Shown here in pieces: positions 9,023 through 18,732 of a stretch of DNA of 59,380 bases. The notes under the pieces are model-generated. The model had not been told where the DNA came from. It ran no database searches and saw nothing but the letters and a program-made list of their open reading frames with translations. Position 1 is the stretch's first letter. Each line of letters starts with the position of its first letter. A program made the translations under genes and the position numbers. This DNA comes from Acidobacteriota bacterium. Lineage in GTDB: Bacteria; Acidobacteriota; Vicinamibacteria; Vicinamibacterales; UBA2999. The stretch spans positions 1-59,380 of the forward strand of contig CANIBQ010000023.1 of the NCBI GenBank assembly GCA_947465645.1. The letters are read 5' to 3'.

Positions 9023-9930
9023 CCACGTCGCCCAGGGTCGTGCTCGGCATGCCCGCGTACGATCGGCCCGACACGCTTGCGCGAACGATCGAGTCGCTGC
9101 TGTCGCAGACGTTCGAGGACTTCGCGCTGGTCATCAGCGACGATGCGCCCTCGAAGACGATCGCCGACATCGTCGAGCCGTATGCGCAGGAGTGTCCGCG
9201 CATCACGTACGAGGCCAACAGCAGGCGTCTCGGCATGGTCGGCAACAAGCGACGGGTGTTTGAACGCGCGCGCGCCCTGTACCCGGCCAGCGAGTACTTC
9301 GCGTGGGTGAGCGATCACGACCTCTGGCACGCGCGATGGCTGCAGGAGATGGTCGCGGCCCTCGACGCGAATCCGGACGCCGTGCTGGCGTATCCGAAGA
9401 ACCTGCAGATCACGCCGGATGGCGTGAAGACGACGAAGTCGAAGGTCTTCGAGACCGTCGGCATCGGCGACCGCGGCGAGCGGATCCGGAAGTCGGCGCG
9501 CTACATGCTGTCGGGCGACATGATCTACGGACTGATGCGCGCCGAGGCGCTCGCGGCCGCCGGTGTGTTCCGGCGCGTGATCACACCGGATCGTCAGGTG
9601 CTGCTGGCGATGTCGCTGATTGGCCAAGTCCGGCAGGTGCCGGAAGTGCTCTGGTATCGTGAATTCATGCGCAAGTTCGACATCACGCGCCAGCGGAAGG
9701 CGTTCTTTCCGAACGGCGTCCCCGCACATGCGTACCTCCCGCCGCACGTGCAGCACTTCGCGACGCTGTTCTGGGACTTCGCGGTGCGCGGGCGGGGAAA
9801 GCCCGCGTTCGGCCGCGCCGCGGGATTCCGATATGCCGTCAGCCAGTTGTGGTGGTCGTGCGTCCGCGATCTGGTCCGGCCGAAATCCGATTGGCGGCTG
9901 AAGGTCGCGCCACTCGCGCCTGAACGATAG
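9019..9930 (+). CDS. GT2-like glycosyltransferase (module D)
   Basis: A 303-residue GT-A fold glycosyltransferase. The N-terminus VVLGMPAYDRPDTLARTIES and LSQTFEDFALVISDDAPS form the family 2 nucleotide-binding half, with SDD as the first acidic motif. EYFAWVSDHDLWHARWLQ near residues 95-112 carries the DxD-like SDHD. GDMIYGLMRAEAL and FRRVITPDRQVL follow in the acceptor half. It starts at ATG 9019 in a 4-bp overlap with the preceding fusion gene. The same domain recurs at 11076 and as the C-terminal half of the gene at 24008. Predicted to be a cytoplasmic inverting transferase of unknown sugar specificity. Confidence 0.85.
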   Translation: MTTSPRVVLGMPAYDRPDTLARTIESLLSQTFEDFALVISDDAPSKTIADIVEPYAQECPRITYEANSRRLGMVGNKRRVFERARALYPASEYFAWVSDHDLWHARWLQEMVAALDANPDAVLAYPKNLQITPDGVKTTKSKVFETVGIGDRGERIRKSARYMLSGDMIYGLMRAEALAAAGVFRRVITPDRQVLLAMSLIGQVRQVPEVLWYREFMRKFDITRQRKAFFPNGVPAHAYLPPHVQHFATLFWDFAVRGRGKPAFGRAAGFRYAVSQLWWSCVRDLVRPKSDWRLKVAPLAPER

Positions 9931-11076
9931 ATGTCCGCCTCGGCCGAATCAGCCCGGACGACGGATCGCGACGCGGCGCGCGCGGCACGCAGAGCCGAGC
10001 GGCTTGCGGCCAAGCAGCAGGCTGACGCCGAGAAGCGTCGCCGCCGCGAGGAGGCCGATGCGCGCCGTGCCGCCGAGCATCGCGAGCGACAGGCGGTGGC
10101 GGAGCGCGCGTACGGACAGTACCGGCGCGTGCGCGAATGGGCGCGCCGCACGCCGGACGTCAGTCCGGAGGCGCGGACGTCGCTCTCGGAGGTCGAACGG
10201 GGGATGGTGGCTGGCCTCGCGCATCTGTGGGACGCATCTCCCGACGTGATCGCGAACCTCCGCCGCTACTGCGAGCCGATCACCGGCGTCCGAATCGCCG
10301 ACTACGAAGGCGGCGCCGGCGACCTCGCGCTGCAGTTGAAGTACAAGGTCGGATTCCTGCGGCGGCACATCGGCGCGGAATTCTTCGTCCAGGAGTCGCC
10401 GCTCCTCGGCGGCTTTGGCGCCGAATGGCACCGGCAGCTCTACAACGAGGACACGCTCCGGTTCTTCAAGGGAATCGCGGCGCTCTACGACGGCGGCGTG
10501 CTCGAGGACTGCCGCCACGACAGCCCTCGGCGCTTCGTCTGGGAGATCGGCGGCGGATGGGGCGGGTTCGCCGGTCAGTTCAAGACGATCTGCCCGAACG
10601 TCACCTATCTGATCACGGGCATCCCCGAGCTGTTGCTGGTCTCCGCCACCTATCTCATGACGGCGTTTCCCGATGCGCAGTGCCGGTTCTACGAACCATC
10701 CGCGGGCGCGGATCTCTGGCAGGACTGGGATCAGGTCGATTTCATCTTTGCGCCGGAGAGCGCGGTGGCGCACATGCAACCGCCGGTTGACGTGGCACTC
10801 GACGTCATGGCGCTGCGGCGCATGAGCGACAGCCGCGTCTCACTGCACGTCCAGCGTGCGTTCGACCTGGGCGCGCGCTATTTCTTCTCGCAGCTTCCCG
10901 GCCCCTGTTTTCCGCTCGACGTCCCGAAGACGTGGAGCGCGATCGCGCGGTTCTACTGGCCCCACCTGATTCCGCCCCGCATCGAGGCATCAGCATTCGT
11001 GACCGAGGACGAACAGGCCGTGCCGCTCATCGACGACTACGCGCACCTCGTGGGCTGGAGGCGCATTCGGGTCTGA
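9931..11076 (+). CDS. putative sugar O-methyltransferase (module C, stand-alone)
   Basis: 381 residues. The first 60 or so form a highly charged Arg/Ala/Glu helix likely to be a coiled coil. The catalytic part includes VWEIGGGWGGFAGQFKTIC near residue 205 and ITGIPELLLVSATYL, closely matching the C-terminal half of the 6608 gene. The start codon directly abuts the stop of the previous gene, and its own stop overlaps the next start as TGATG. It probably methylates a sugar added by one of the neighbouring transferases. That the charged linker survives in the stand-alone form suggests it was once fused or docks onto a partner. Confidence 0.75.
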   Translation: MSASAESARTTDRDAARAARRAERLAAKQQADAEKRRRREEADARRAAEHRERQAVAERAYGQYRRVREWARRTPDVSPEARTSLSEVERGMVAGLAHLWDASPDVIANLRRYCEPITGVRIADYEGGAGDLALQLKYKVGFLRRHIGAEFFVQESPLLGGFGAEWHRQLYNEDTLRFFKGIAALYDGGVLEDCRHDSPRRFVWEIGGGWGGFAGQFKTICPNVTYLITGIPELLLVSATYLMTAFPDAQCRFYEPSAGADLWQDWDQVDFIFAPESAVAHMQPPVDVALDVMALRRMSDSRVSLHVQRAFDLGARYFFSQLPGPCFPLDVPKTWSAIARFYWPHLIPPRIEASAFVTEDEQAVPLIDDYAHLVGWRRIRV

Positions 11077-12011
11077 TGCCGACCGCTCGTGCCGTTTTCG
11101 GAATGACCGCCTACAACCGGCCGGACACGCTGGCGCAGGTGCTCGAGTCGCTGCTCTCGCAGACCTGCGGCGACTTCGCGATCGTCATCGTCGACGACCG
11201 TCCCACGCCGGAGGTCAGGGCCATCGTCGACACGTACGCCGCGCTCGATCCACGGATCACGTACGAACCGAACCCAGTCCGCCTCGGCATGATCGGCAAC
11301 TGGCGGAAGGCGTTCGACCGCTCGCGCGCGCTTCATCCGGAGATGGAGTACTTCGCGTGGGTATCCGACCATGACTTCTGGCATCCGCGCTGGCTCGAAG
11401 TGCTCATAGCGACGCTGGACCAGCAGCCCGACGTCGTGCTCGCCTATCCCCAACTGCAGCGCATCTTCCCGAAATACCGGAAGGCGATCACGCGCCGCTG
11501 CGACACGCTCGACATGGCAAATCCGATCGCCCGGCTTCGAGATGCGACGAGCGGCATGATCACCGCGGGGAACTGCGTGTACGGCTTGTTCCGTGCCTCG
11601 GCGATGGAGCAGGTGGGCGTGTTCACCGCCGTGCTGATGCCCGACCGGTTGCTGATGCTGCAGCTCGCGCTGCTGGGGCAGTTCAGGCATGTTCCCGAGA
11701 TTCTCTGGTATCGCGAGGTGGCGGGTGCCTTCAGCTACGCACGCCAGCGTCAGATGCTGTTTGCCGATCGTGTTCCGCTCTATACGTACCTGCCCGCGCA
11801 CATCCAGCACTTCGGGGTGATCGTCTGGCGCTTCGCCGTCCAGGGACGCGGGCGTCCGGTGTTCGGGCGATTGGCGGGCGCCGGCTATGCGGTGGCGCAG
11901 ATCTGGTACGCGACGAAGCGAGAGCTCGTGCGGGACGATTCGCGCTGGCGCGAGGCGCTGCGCCAGACGGCCGTCGGGCGCCGGCTGTGTCCTGCGGGGC
12001 GGGCGGCGTGA
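11076..12011 (+). CDS. GT2-like glycosyltransferase (module D)
   Basis: A 311-residue paralogue of the gene at 9019. It keeps FGMTAYNRPDTLAQVLESLL at the N-terminus, the acidic VDDRP motif, and EYFAWVSDHDFWHPRWLE in the middle. ATG 11076 overlaps the previous stop by one base (TGATG); the stop overlaps the next gene's GTG. The order D, C, D across 9019-12011 matches the C-D fusion seen at 24008, so these domains likely work on the same residue. Substrate unknown. Confidence 0.85.
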   Translation: MPTARAVFGMTAYNRPDTLAQVLESLLSQTCGDFAIVIVDDRPTPEVRAIVDTYAALDPRITYEPNPVRLGMIGNWRKAFDRSRALHPEMEYFAWVSDHDFWHPRWLEVLIATLDQQPDVVLAYPQLQRIFPKYRKAITRRCDTLDMANPIARLRDATSGMITAGNCVYGLFRASAMEQVGVFTAVLMPDRLLMLQLALLGQFRHVPEILWYREVAGAFSYARQRQMLFADRVPLYTYLPAHIQHFGVIVWRFAVQGRGRPVFGRLAGAGYAVAQIWYATKRELVRDDSRWREALRQTAVGRRLCPAGRAA

Positions 12012-14347
12012 GGATCCTGTTCCTGCTCGGCGCCACGAGCCGTATCCGGAACTTCCGCGACGCCCTCATGGTCCTGGCCGACCACGGTCACGAGATTACG
12101 CTCGCGGGACGGCTCCGGAAGGGAAGCTTCGAGCTTCCGAAATCGGTCGAGCACGAGCGCATTTCCGGATGCGTCAATCCGACGCAGCGCGTCGACCAAT
12201 GGCGTGACGTCGTCGACCTGCTTCGCGGCGCGCGTGACTACGTTCGTTATCTCGACCCGCGGTACGCGCACGCCACGAGGCTCGTCCGCCGCGCCTATGA
12301 GATCGCGCCCACCGAGTTCGCGCTCTTTTGCGAACGGCATCCATGGGTGAGGCGGCGATGGCGCCTCGTCGCACGCGCGCTCGCGCTGTGCGAGGAGCTG
12401 ATTCCCACCGATCCCTCGTTCGAACAATTCGTTCGCGACGCCCGGCCTGACCTCATGCTCGTCACGCCGCTCGTGACGTTCGAGTCGTACCAGACCGACT
12501 ACGTCAAAGTGGCGCGCCGTCTCGGCGTGCCGGTGCTGTTCATCCCATTCAGCTGGGACAACCTCACGAACAAGGGGTTGATGCGGATTCAGCCCGATCG
12601 GGTCCTGGTGTGGAACGACATCCAGCGCCGAGAAGCGATCGACCTCCATGGCTGCCCCCCGGAGAACATCGTCATCACCGGCGCCGCGCGATTCGACGAT
12701 TTCTTCGCTCGCACGCCGGCGACCTCGCGCGCCGAGTTCCTCCGGCCGTTCGGACTCGACCCGGCGCGTCCGGTCGTGTTGTATCTCGGCTCGTCGCAGC
12801 TGACCGGTCCCAACGAGATGGAGCTGGTTCGCCGGTGGGCGGAGTCCATTCGCGCGTCGGACGACCCCGTCGTCCGGACGTCCGGCATCCTCGTGCGGCC
12901 GCATCCGGCCGTGCGCAGCTCGTGGACGTCGGTCGATCTGTCCGAACTCGGCCAGATCGGCATTTCGCTCGACGCCAGCCGCGGAGGCGATCAGGAGCTC
13001 TTCGACTCCATCCACCACGCGCACGCCACCGTCGGCCTCAATACGAGCGCGATGCTCGAGGCGGCCATCGTCGGGCGGCCGGTGCATACCCTGCTCATTC
13101 CGGGGTTCGACGAGGGGCAGGTCGGGACGATGCACTTCCACTACCTCGTGGAGGCCTATGGCGGTCTCGCGACCGTCGCCCGCGATTTCGCGGAGCATCA
13201 TCGCCAGCTCTCCACCGTGCTCGCAGGCGAGCCGGTGACCTCTCCCAGGAGCCGTGCGTTCGCCGAGCAGTTCCTGCGTCCGCACGGCGTGGCGCGGCCG
13301 GTGTCTCCAATCCTTGCCGCGGAGGTCGAGCGCGCCGGGGACATCGTCAGGCGTGCACACGCGACACCCGCGGCGTACGCGCCGCTGCGTCGCGCGCTGC
13401 TCGGGTGGCTTCGACATCGCACCGCGCACCGTCACGCGGTCGTCGACTCCACCGTGATTGGCACCTCGCTGTCGTTGCGGCCGGTGAAGACGGCGCTCGA
13501 AGAAGTGCAGAGCGGTACCGCCCCTGTGTTCGTCGGGCCGTGGGCGGACTCGCCCGGTACCGAGCTGCTGTACTGGATCCCGTTCGTGCGGTGGGTCGCC
13601 GCCACCTACGCGCTGCCGCCCGAGCGCCTGATCGTGCTGACGCGCGGCGGGCTGCGCGAATGGTACGGCTCGATCGCGCATCGATTCCTCGACGCCGATA
13701 CGTTGTTCTCGCCGCTCGAGCTCGAGCGCTGGACGCATCGGACCGTTGCGCAAAGCGAACAGGATCCGAAGCAGGCGGTGATGTCGCCGTTCGACCATGA
13801 CATCGTGGAGCGGGCGGTTCGCGCCTTCGATCTGTCGGAATACCAGGTTGTGCATCCGCTCCTGCTGTTCCGGACCCTTCGACGCCTCCAGAGCGACAAC
13901 GCGCTCGATCGCCTCAGCGAAATCCTGCGCCCTCAGCCGGTGGGTTCGGCGGCGCCGACGGCGGCCGGTCGTGTTCCCGGATCCTTTGTGGCGACGAGCG
14001 TTGCCTATACATCGGCGCTGCCTGACAGCGAGGAGAACCACCAGTTCATCGCAAACCTGGCTGCACACGTGGCGGCGGAGGACGACGTGGTGAACGTGGA
14101 CGCGCTGCCGCGGCGGGAGCAGATGCACGTGCTGGCGCGGGCGCGCGCGTTCGTGGGCGCGTACGGCGATCTGGCGATTCTGGCGTCGTCGTGCGGCACG
14201 CCGGTCACGGCGTACCACAGCGAGAAGCTTCCCGCCGGCCAGGTGGACCGTCTGAACGCCGCGGCCGCCGCTGGATGGGGACCGGTGAATATCGAGCGCG
14301 CGCGCCGTTTCAAGCGGTTGCAGCTGCCAGTCAAGGTGCACGCCTGA
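12008..14347 (+). CDS. fused module-A + module-B protein, probable dual glycosyltransferase
   Basis: A 779-residue protein. Residues 1-450 are module A with SWDNLTNKGLM near 182, TGAARFDDFF and VGLNTSAMLEAAIVGRPV. Residues about 495-779 are module B, recognised by GPWADSPGTELLYWIPF near 510, LTRGGLREWYGSIAHRF and ARAFVGAYGDLAILASSCG. This is the most diverged B copy in the window: the usual GPWLxE is altered and it lacks the YVAVKFY segment. The GTG at 12008 is in a GTGA overlap. The same A-B architecture recurs at 28932. Module B is not a family I can name; its position and ordered motifs suggest a glycosyltransferase. Confidence 0.7.
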   Translation: MRILFLLGATSRIRNFRDALMVLADHGHEITLAGRLRKGSFELPKSVEHERISGCVNPTQRVDQWRDVVDLLRGARDYVRYLDPRYAHATRLVRRAYEIAPTEFALFCERHPWVRRRWRLVARALALCEELIPTDPSFEQFVRDARPDLMLVTPLVTFESYQTDYVKVARRLGVPVLFIPFSWDNLTNKGLMRIQPDRVLVWNDIQRREAIDLHGCPPENIVITGAARFDDFFARTPATSRAEFLRPFGLDPARPVVLYLGSSQLTGPNEMELVRRWAESIRASDDPVVRTSGILVRPHPAVRSSWTSVDLSELGQIGISLDASRGGDQELFDSIHHAHATVGLNTSAMLEAAIVGRPVHTLLIPGFDEGQVGTMHFHYLVEAYGGLATVARDFAEHHRQLSTVLAGEPVTSPRSRAFAEQFLRPHGVARPVSPILAAEVERAGDIVRRAHATPAAYAPLRRALLGWLRHRTAHRHAVVDSTVIGTSLSLRPVKTALEEVQSGTAPVFVGPWADSPGTELLYWIPFVRWVAATYALPPERLIVLTRGGLREWYGSIAHRFLDADTLFSPLELERWTHRTVAQSEQDPKQAVMSPFDHDIVERAVRAFDLSEYQVVHPLLLFRTLRRLQSDNALDRLSEILRPQPVGSAAPTAAGRVPGSFVATSVAYTSALPDSEENHQFIANLAAHVAAEDDVVNVDALPRREQMHVLARARAFVGAYGDLAILASSCGTPVTAYHSEKLPAGQVDRLNAAAAAGWGPVNIERARRFKRLQLPVKVHA

Positions 14348-17300
14348 TGCGGCTGTTGTTCTCCGTCGGGAACTTCGGGTTTCTCCGCAACTTCGAACCG
14401 GCACTCCGCCGGCTCGCCGAGCGGGGGCATCATCTGCACCTTGTTGCCGAACGCAAGGACAGCGTGGGCGGCACGCGCACGGTCGACCGGCTGGTTGGCG
14501 CGTACCCCGATCGCGTCACGTACGAGTACGCGGCGGGCGGACATTCGCCGTGGCAGGCGCTCGCCACGTCCTTGCGGCTCTCGCTGGACTACTGGCGGTA
14601 CCTCGACTCCCGGTACGACCACTCGCCGAGTCTTCGGGCACGCGCCGAGCGCCAGGCGCCAGCACTGGCCGTCCACCTGCCGCGCTGGCCGATCGTGGGT
14701 TCACCCGTGGCCATGCGGATCGGGCGACGCCTCGTGACGTGGCTCGAGCGCGCGATCCCGCCGGCCGAATCCGTGGAGCGCCTGCTGCGCGATCGGCACC
14801 CGGATCTGCTGCTGCTCACGCCGCTCCTGTACTTCGGGTCGCACCAGGTGGACTACGTGCGCGCCGCGCGCGCGCTCGGCATCCGGACCGTCCTCGGCGT
14901 CGGCAGCTGGGACCACCTGACCACCAAGGGCCTTATCCACGAAGTGCCCGACCATGTCATGGTCTGGAACGAGATGCAGCGCCGCGAGGCGGCGGAGCTG
15001 CACGGCGTCGACCCGTCGCGTGTCATCGTCACTGGCGCGCAGGCGTACGACGACTGGTTCGTGCAGCAGCCGAGCGTGTCACGCGCGGAATTCTGCAGGA
15101 GCGCTGGCCTGCCGGACGATCGCCCGTTCATCCTGTATCTGTGCTCGTCGCCCTTCATCACGCCATACGAGGTTGAATTCGTCCGCCGCTGGATTGCGGG
15201 CGTGCGCGCCTCTGCCGATCCGGCGCTGGGCGGCGCCGGGATCGTGATCCGTCCGCATCCGCAGAATGCCGATCAGTGGCGGGAGTTCGATCCGTCGGCG
15301 TTCGAGGGGGTGACCGTGTGGCCCGCGGCGGGCGCCAACCCGGTTGACCAGCAGGCGCGCTCCGCCTATTTCGACTCGATGTTCTACAGCACGGCCGTCG
15401 CCGGCGTGAACACGAGCGCGCTCATCGAGTCGGGTATCGTCGGCCGCCCGGTCTTCACCGTGATTGCCGACGAGTTCGCGGGACAGCAGGAAGGGACGCT
15501 CCACTTCCAGCACCTCAAGAACGTGAACGGCGGCCTGCTCCACGTTGGGCCGACGCTCGGGGACCATCTCGATCAGCTCGCGCGCGCGTTCCGCGGGGAA
15601 CACGACGCGGCGAAGGGTCGTGCCTTCGTGGAAGCCTTTGTCCGGCCCCACGGGCTCGACGTGCCGGCGGCCGAGCGGGTCGTCACCGCTATTGAAGAAT
15701 GCGCTGCCGAGCCGGCGCCCGCGCCCCTGTCTGTGTCCGTGTCGATTCGCGCGCGCCGCGCTCTGCTGCGGCCCTGCGCGTCGGTCGCGCGCGCGGCCGC
15801 CCGCCGCCGGCAGGAACAGCGCGCCACGACGCGCGCCGCTGGAACAGCAGCGGCGGGCCGTCGTCTTCGTGTGCTGTTCACGGTGGCGTCTCCCGAGTAC
15901 CTCCGGTACTACGACTCGACGATGAAGCTGCTCGCGGATCGCGGCCATACGGTCGCCGTCGCGGTCAATGCGTTGCGGGAGCGCAAGCACGCGCGCCTGG
16001 ATCTGATCGACGACGCCCGGATCGAGATCGCCGGCGTGGTGCCCATCCGGCAGGACGTCTGGATGTCGTTTGCGCGAGCCGTGCGCGGCACCATGGATTT
16101 CGTGCGCTATCTCGATCCGCAGTTTGCCGGCACGCCGGTGCTGCGCCACAGGATGTATCGCAAGGTGCTGCCCGCGATGCTCAGGCCGCTCGACCGGATC
16201 CGGTCCCTGTCATCACGGCGGGTGACGCACATGCTTGCCGCCCTGCAGGCGATCGAGCGTTCCGTTCCCGTCAGCAGCACCGTGGCGGCGTTTCTCCAGG
16301 CGCAGAGGCCCGACGTGGTGTTCGTGTCGCCCCTGGTGGACGCGGCGTCGGACCAGGTGGACACCGTGCGGGCCGCGCGGGCCGCGGGCGTGCCTGTCAT
16401 GGTGGGCATTTCGAGCTGGGACAACCTGACCAACAAGGGACACCTCCGCGTAGTACCGGACGCCGTCACGGTCTGGAACGAACATCAGAAGCGCGAAGCC
16501 GTCGAGCTGCACGGTATTCCCCCGGAGCGCGTCCTCATCACCGGGGCGCAGCTGTTCGATCGCTGGTTCGATCGTGCACCCAGCACCGGCCGCGCCGAGT
16601 TCTGCCACGGGGTCGGGCTTCCGGACGACCGGCCGTTCATCCTGTTCACCGGGTCGTCGGTGTTCATCGCCCGATCCGAGCACGAAGTGCCGTTCGTGCG
16701 CCGTTGGATCGAGGGGCTTCGGGCGAGCAGCGATCCGGCTCTCCGGGACACCGCCGTGCTCGTCCGGCCGCACCCGTTTAACCCGGTTGCGTGGGTGACG
16801 GCCGATTTCTCGGATCTGGGGCCAGTGGCCATCTGGCCGCGCGCGCGCTACACGCCGGCGGCTGAAGATGCACGGACGTCGCTCTTCGACTCGCTCTCCC
16901 ACTGCCAGGCGGTGGTCGGCATCAACACCAGCGCGATGATCGAGGCGGCGATCCTCGGCAAGCCCGTGCTGTCGATTCTCTCGCCCGAGTTCGCCGGTAC
17001 CCAGGACGGCACGCTTCACTTCCGTTACCTGCGGCCCGAGAACGGCGGATTCCTGCGAGTGGCCGGTTCCATCGATGCGCATCTCGAGCAACTCGGCACG
17101 GTCCTGCGCGATCCCGCGCTCGTGCGGACGGAAACGGAGCGATTCGTCGCGTCGTTCCTGCGGCCCCACGGCATCGCCACTTCCTGCACGCCGATTCTGG
17201 CTGACGCGATCACCCGCGTGGGGTGGGCCACACCGGCCTCGGCGCCCCGGACCTCGGTGCCGTCCCGCCTTGTCCGCCTGATGGTCTGGCCGATCGCGGC

Positions 17301-17532
17301 GACGATGTCGATGGCCAGCCCGGACCAGAAGGCTGAACCCGCCGAGCCACCCCGTACGGCGAATGGGGAGCGCCCGCGCCAGGGCCGGCGGCTGGGTGCC
17401 CGCGCGCTGGCTGCGGCGGCCCGCGGGGTCAGGCGTGCACCCCGGATCCTGCTGCGACACCTTCGTCTCGCTCGCTACTACGTCGCCACTGTCGTGCTGC
17501 AGCGCGCAGCCAAGGACAGCCGCGATGTCTGA
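14347..17532 (+). CDS. tandem module-A/module-A protein (two GT-B-like domains)
   Basis: A 1061-residue protein made of two complete module-A domains in one chain. Domain 1 (about 1-480) has NFGFLRNFEPALRRLAERGH, SWDHLTTKGLI near 187 and RPHPQN. Domain 2 starts near residue 506 (LRVLFTVASPEYLRYYDS), with SWDNLTNKGHL near 690, RPHPFNP and VGINTSAMIEAAILGKPV. The Arg-rich interdomain region and a basic C-terminal tail resemble those of other copies. Each half is a full-length relative rather than a duplicated fragment, and the two halves are clearly diverged. They probably add two successive sugars. ATG 14347 overlaps the previous stop by one base. Confidence 0.75.
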   Translation: MRLLFSVGNFGFLRNFEPALRRLAERGHHLHLVAERKDSVGGTRTVDRLVGAYPDRVTYEYAAGGHSPWQALATSLRLSLDYWRYLDSRYDHSPSLRARAERQAPALAVHLPRWPIVGSPVAMRIGRRLVTWLERAIPPAESVERLLRDRHPDLLLLTPLLYFGSHQVDYVRAARALGIRTVLGVGSWDHLTTKGLIHEVPDHVMVWNEMQRREAAELHGVDPSRVIVTGAQAYDDWFVQQPSVSRAEFCRSAGLPDDRPFILYLCSSPFITPYEVEFVRRWIAGVRASADPALGGAGIVIRPHPQNADQWREFDPSAFEGVTVWPAAGANPVDQQARSAYFDSMFYSTAVAGVNTSALIESGIVGRPVFTVIADEFAGQQEGTLHFQHLKNVNGGLLHVGPTLGDHLDQLARAFRGEHDAAKGRAFVEAFVRPHGLDVPAAERVVTAIEECAAEPAPAPLSVSVSIRARRALLRPCASVARAAARRRQEQRATTRAAGTAAAGRRLRVLFTVASPEYLRYYDSTMKLLADRGHTVAVAVNALRERKHARLDLIDDARIEIAGVVPIRQDVWMSFARAVRGTMDFVRYLDPQFAGTPVLRHRMYRKVLPAMLRPLDRIRSLSSRRVTHMLAALQAIERSVPVSSTVAAFLQAQRPDVVFVSPLVDAASDQVDTVRAARAAGVPVMVGISSWDNLTNKGHLRVVPDAVTVWNEHQKREAVELHGIPPERVLITGAQLFDRWFDRAPSTGRAEFCHGVGLPDDRPFILFTGSSVFIARSEHEVPFVRRWIEGLRASSDPALRDTAVLVRPHPFNPVAWVTADFSDLGPVAIWPRARYTPAAEDARTSLFDSLSHCQAVVGINTSAMIEAAILGKPVLSILSPEFAGTQDGTLHFRYLRPENGGFLRVAGSIDAHLEQLGTVLRDPALVRTETERFVASFLRPHGIATSCTPILADAITRVGWATPASAPRTSVPSRLVRLMVWPIAATMSMASPDQKAEPAEPPRTANGERPRQGRRLGARALAAAARGVRRAPRILLRHLRLARYYVATVVLQRAAKDSRDV

Positions 17533-17562
17533 GATCACCTCAACACGACGGCCAATCTGAAC

Positions 17563-18732
17563 GTGCGAAAAATACTGGTCTTTATCGGTTCGCGTGCCAA
17601 CTACAGCAGCATCAAATCGGTGATGCGCGCCGTCGATGCGCATCCGGATCTGCAGCTGCAACTGGTGGTGGGCGCGTCTGCCCTGCTGGATCGCTTCGGC
17701 TCCGTCGTCGACCTGATCGAGAGCGACGGCTTCACGCCCGCTGCCCGCGTCACCATGATCGTCGAGGGCGAGACGCCGGCGACCATGGCGAAGTCCACGG
17801 GCCTCGGCCTCCTCGAACTGCCGACGATCTTCGAGATCCTGAAGCCCGACATCGTGATCAGCGTCGGCGACCGGTTCGAGACCATGTCGACGGCGATTGC
17901 CGCCGCCTACATGAATATTCCCCTGGCGCACACGATGGGCGGCGAGATCAGCGGCACCATCGACGAGAGCATCCGGCACGCCGTCACGAAGCTCGCGCAC
18001 ATTCACTTTCCCGCGAATGTGGCCGCCGCCGAACGCATCATCCACATGGGCGAGCCGCCTGACACCGTGCATGTGGTCGGCTGCCCACGCATCGACCTGG
18101 TCGCCGACATCGCCCGGGGCACCAACGGAATCCCCCACGCCGAGTGGCTGACGCAGGAGGGCGTGGGCGCCCATGTCGACCTGGGCCAGCCGTTTCTGCT
18201 GGTCAACCAGCACCCGGTGACGACCGAGTACGGGCACGGCAAAGAGCACATCCTCGAAACGTTGATGGCGCTCGACGAGCTGCGGATGCCGACGATCATG
18301 CTGTGGCCCAACGTGGATGCCGGATCGGATGACATCGCCACGGGGATGCGGACGTTCCGCGAGAAGCGGGAGCCCAAGTACATCCGGTTCTACAAGAACT
18401 TCCCGATCGACACCTATATCCGGCTGATGCTCTCCTGCGCGTGCGTGGTGGGCAATTCGAGCGCGCCCATTCGCGAGGGCGCGTTCCTCGGCGTCCCGGC
18501 CGTGAACATCGGGACGCGGCAGGGGGGACGCGACCGTGGGCCGAACGTGATTGACGCCGGATACAACCGGAGCGAGATCGTGGACGCCATCCGGCGCCAG
18601 CTCGTGCACGGCAGGTATCCGTCGGATGCGCTGTACGGAGATGGCAAGGCCGGCGGGCGCATCGCGGATCTGCTCGCCCGGGTGCCGCTCAGCGTCCAGA
18701 AGCGGCTCGTCTTCAGGCAGCCGGTCGCATGA
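17563..18732 (+). CDS. neuC: NeuC-like hydrolysing UDP-HexNAc 2-epimerase family protein
   Basis: 389 residues. The N-terminal FIGSRANYSSIKSVMRA and GASALLDRFGS motifs, VISVGDRFETMSTAIAAAYM, GGEISGTIDESIRHAVTKLAH and the C-terminal GNSSAPIREGAFLGVPAVNIG match the hydrolysing UDP-GlcNAc 2-epimerases of sialic, legionaminic and related pathways (NeuC/LegG). These release ManNAc-like sugars for condensation by NeuB. GTG 17563 gives MRKILVFIGSR, the expected start. It overlaps the NeuA-like gene by ATGA. A paralogue lies at 35344. The exact hexosamine substrate cannot be told from sequence. Confidence 0.87.
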   Translation: MRKILVFIGSRANYSSIKSVMRAVDAHPDLQLQLVVGASALLDRFGSVVDLIESDGFTPAARVTMIVEGETPATMAKSTGLGLLELPTIFEILKPDIVISVGDRFETMSTAIAAAYMNIPLAHTMGGEISGTIDESIRHAVTKLAHIHFPANVAAAERIIHMGEPPDTVHVVGCPRIDLVADIARGTNGIPHAEWLTQEGVGAHVDLGQPFLLVNQHPVTTEYGHGKEHILETLMALDELRMPTIMLWPNVDAGSDDIATGMRTFREKREPKYIRFYKNFPIDTYIRLMLSCACVVGNSSAPIREGAFLGVPAVNIGTRQGGRDRGPNVIDAGYNRSEIVDAIRRQLVHGRYPSDALYGDGKAGGRIADLLARVPLSVQKRLVFRQPVA

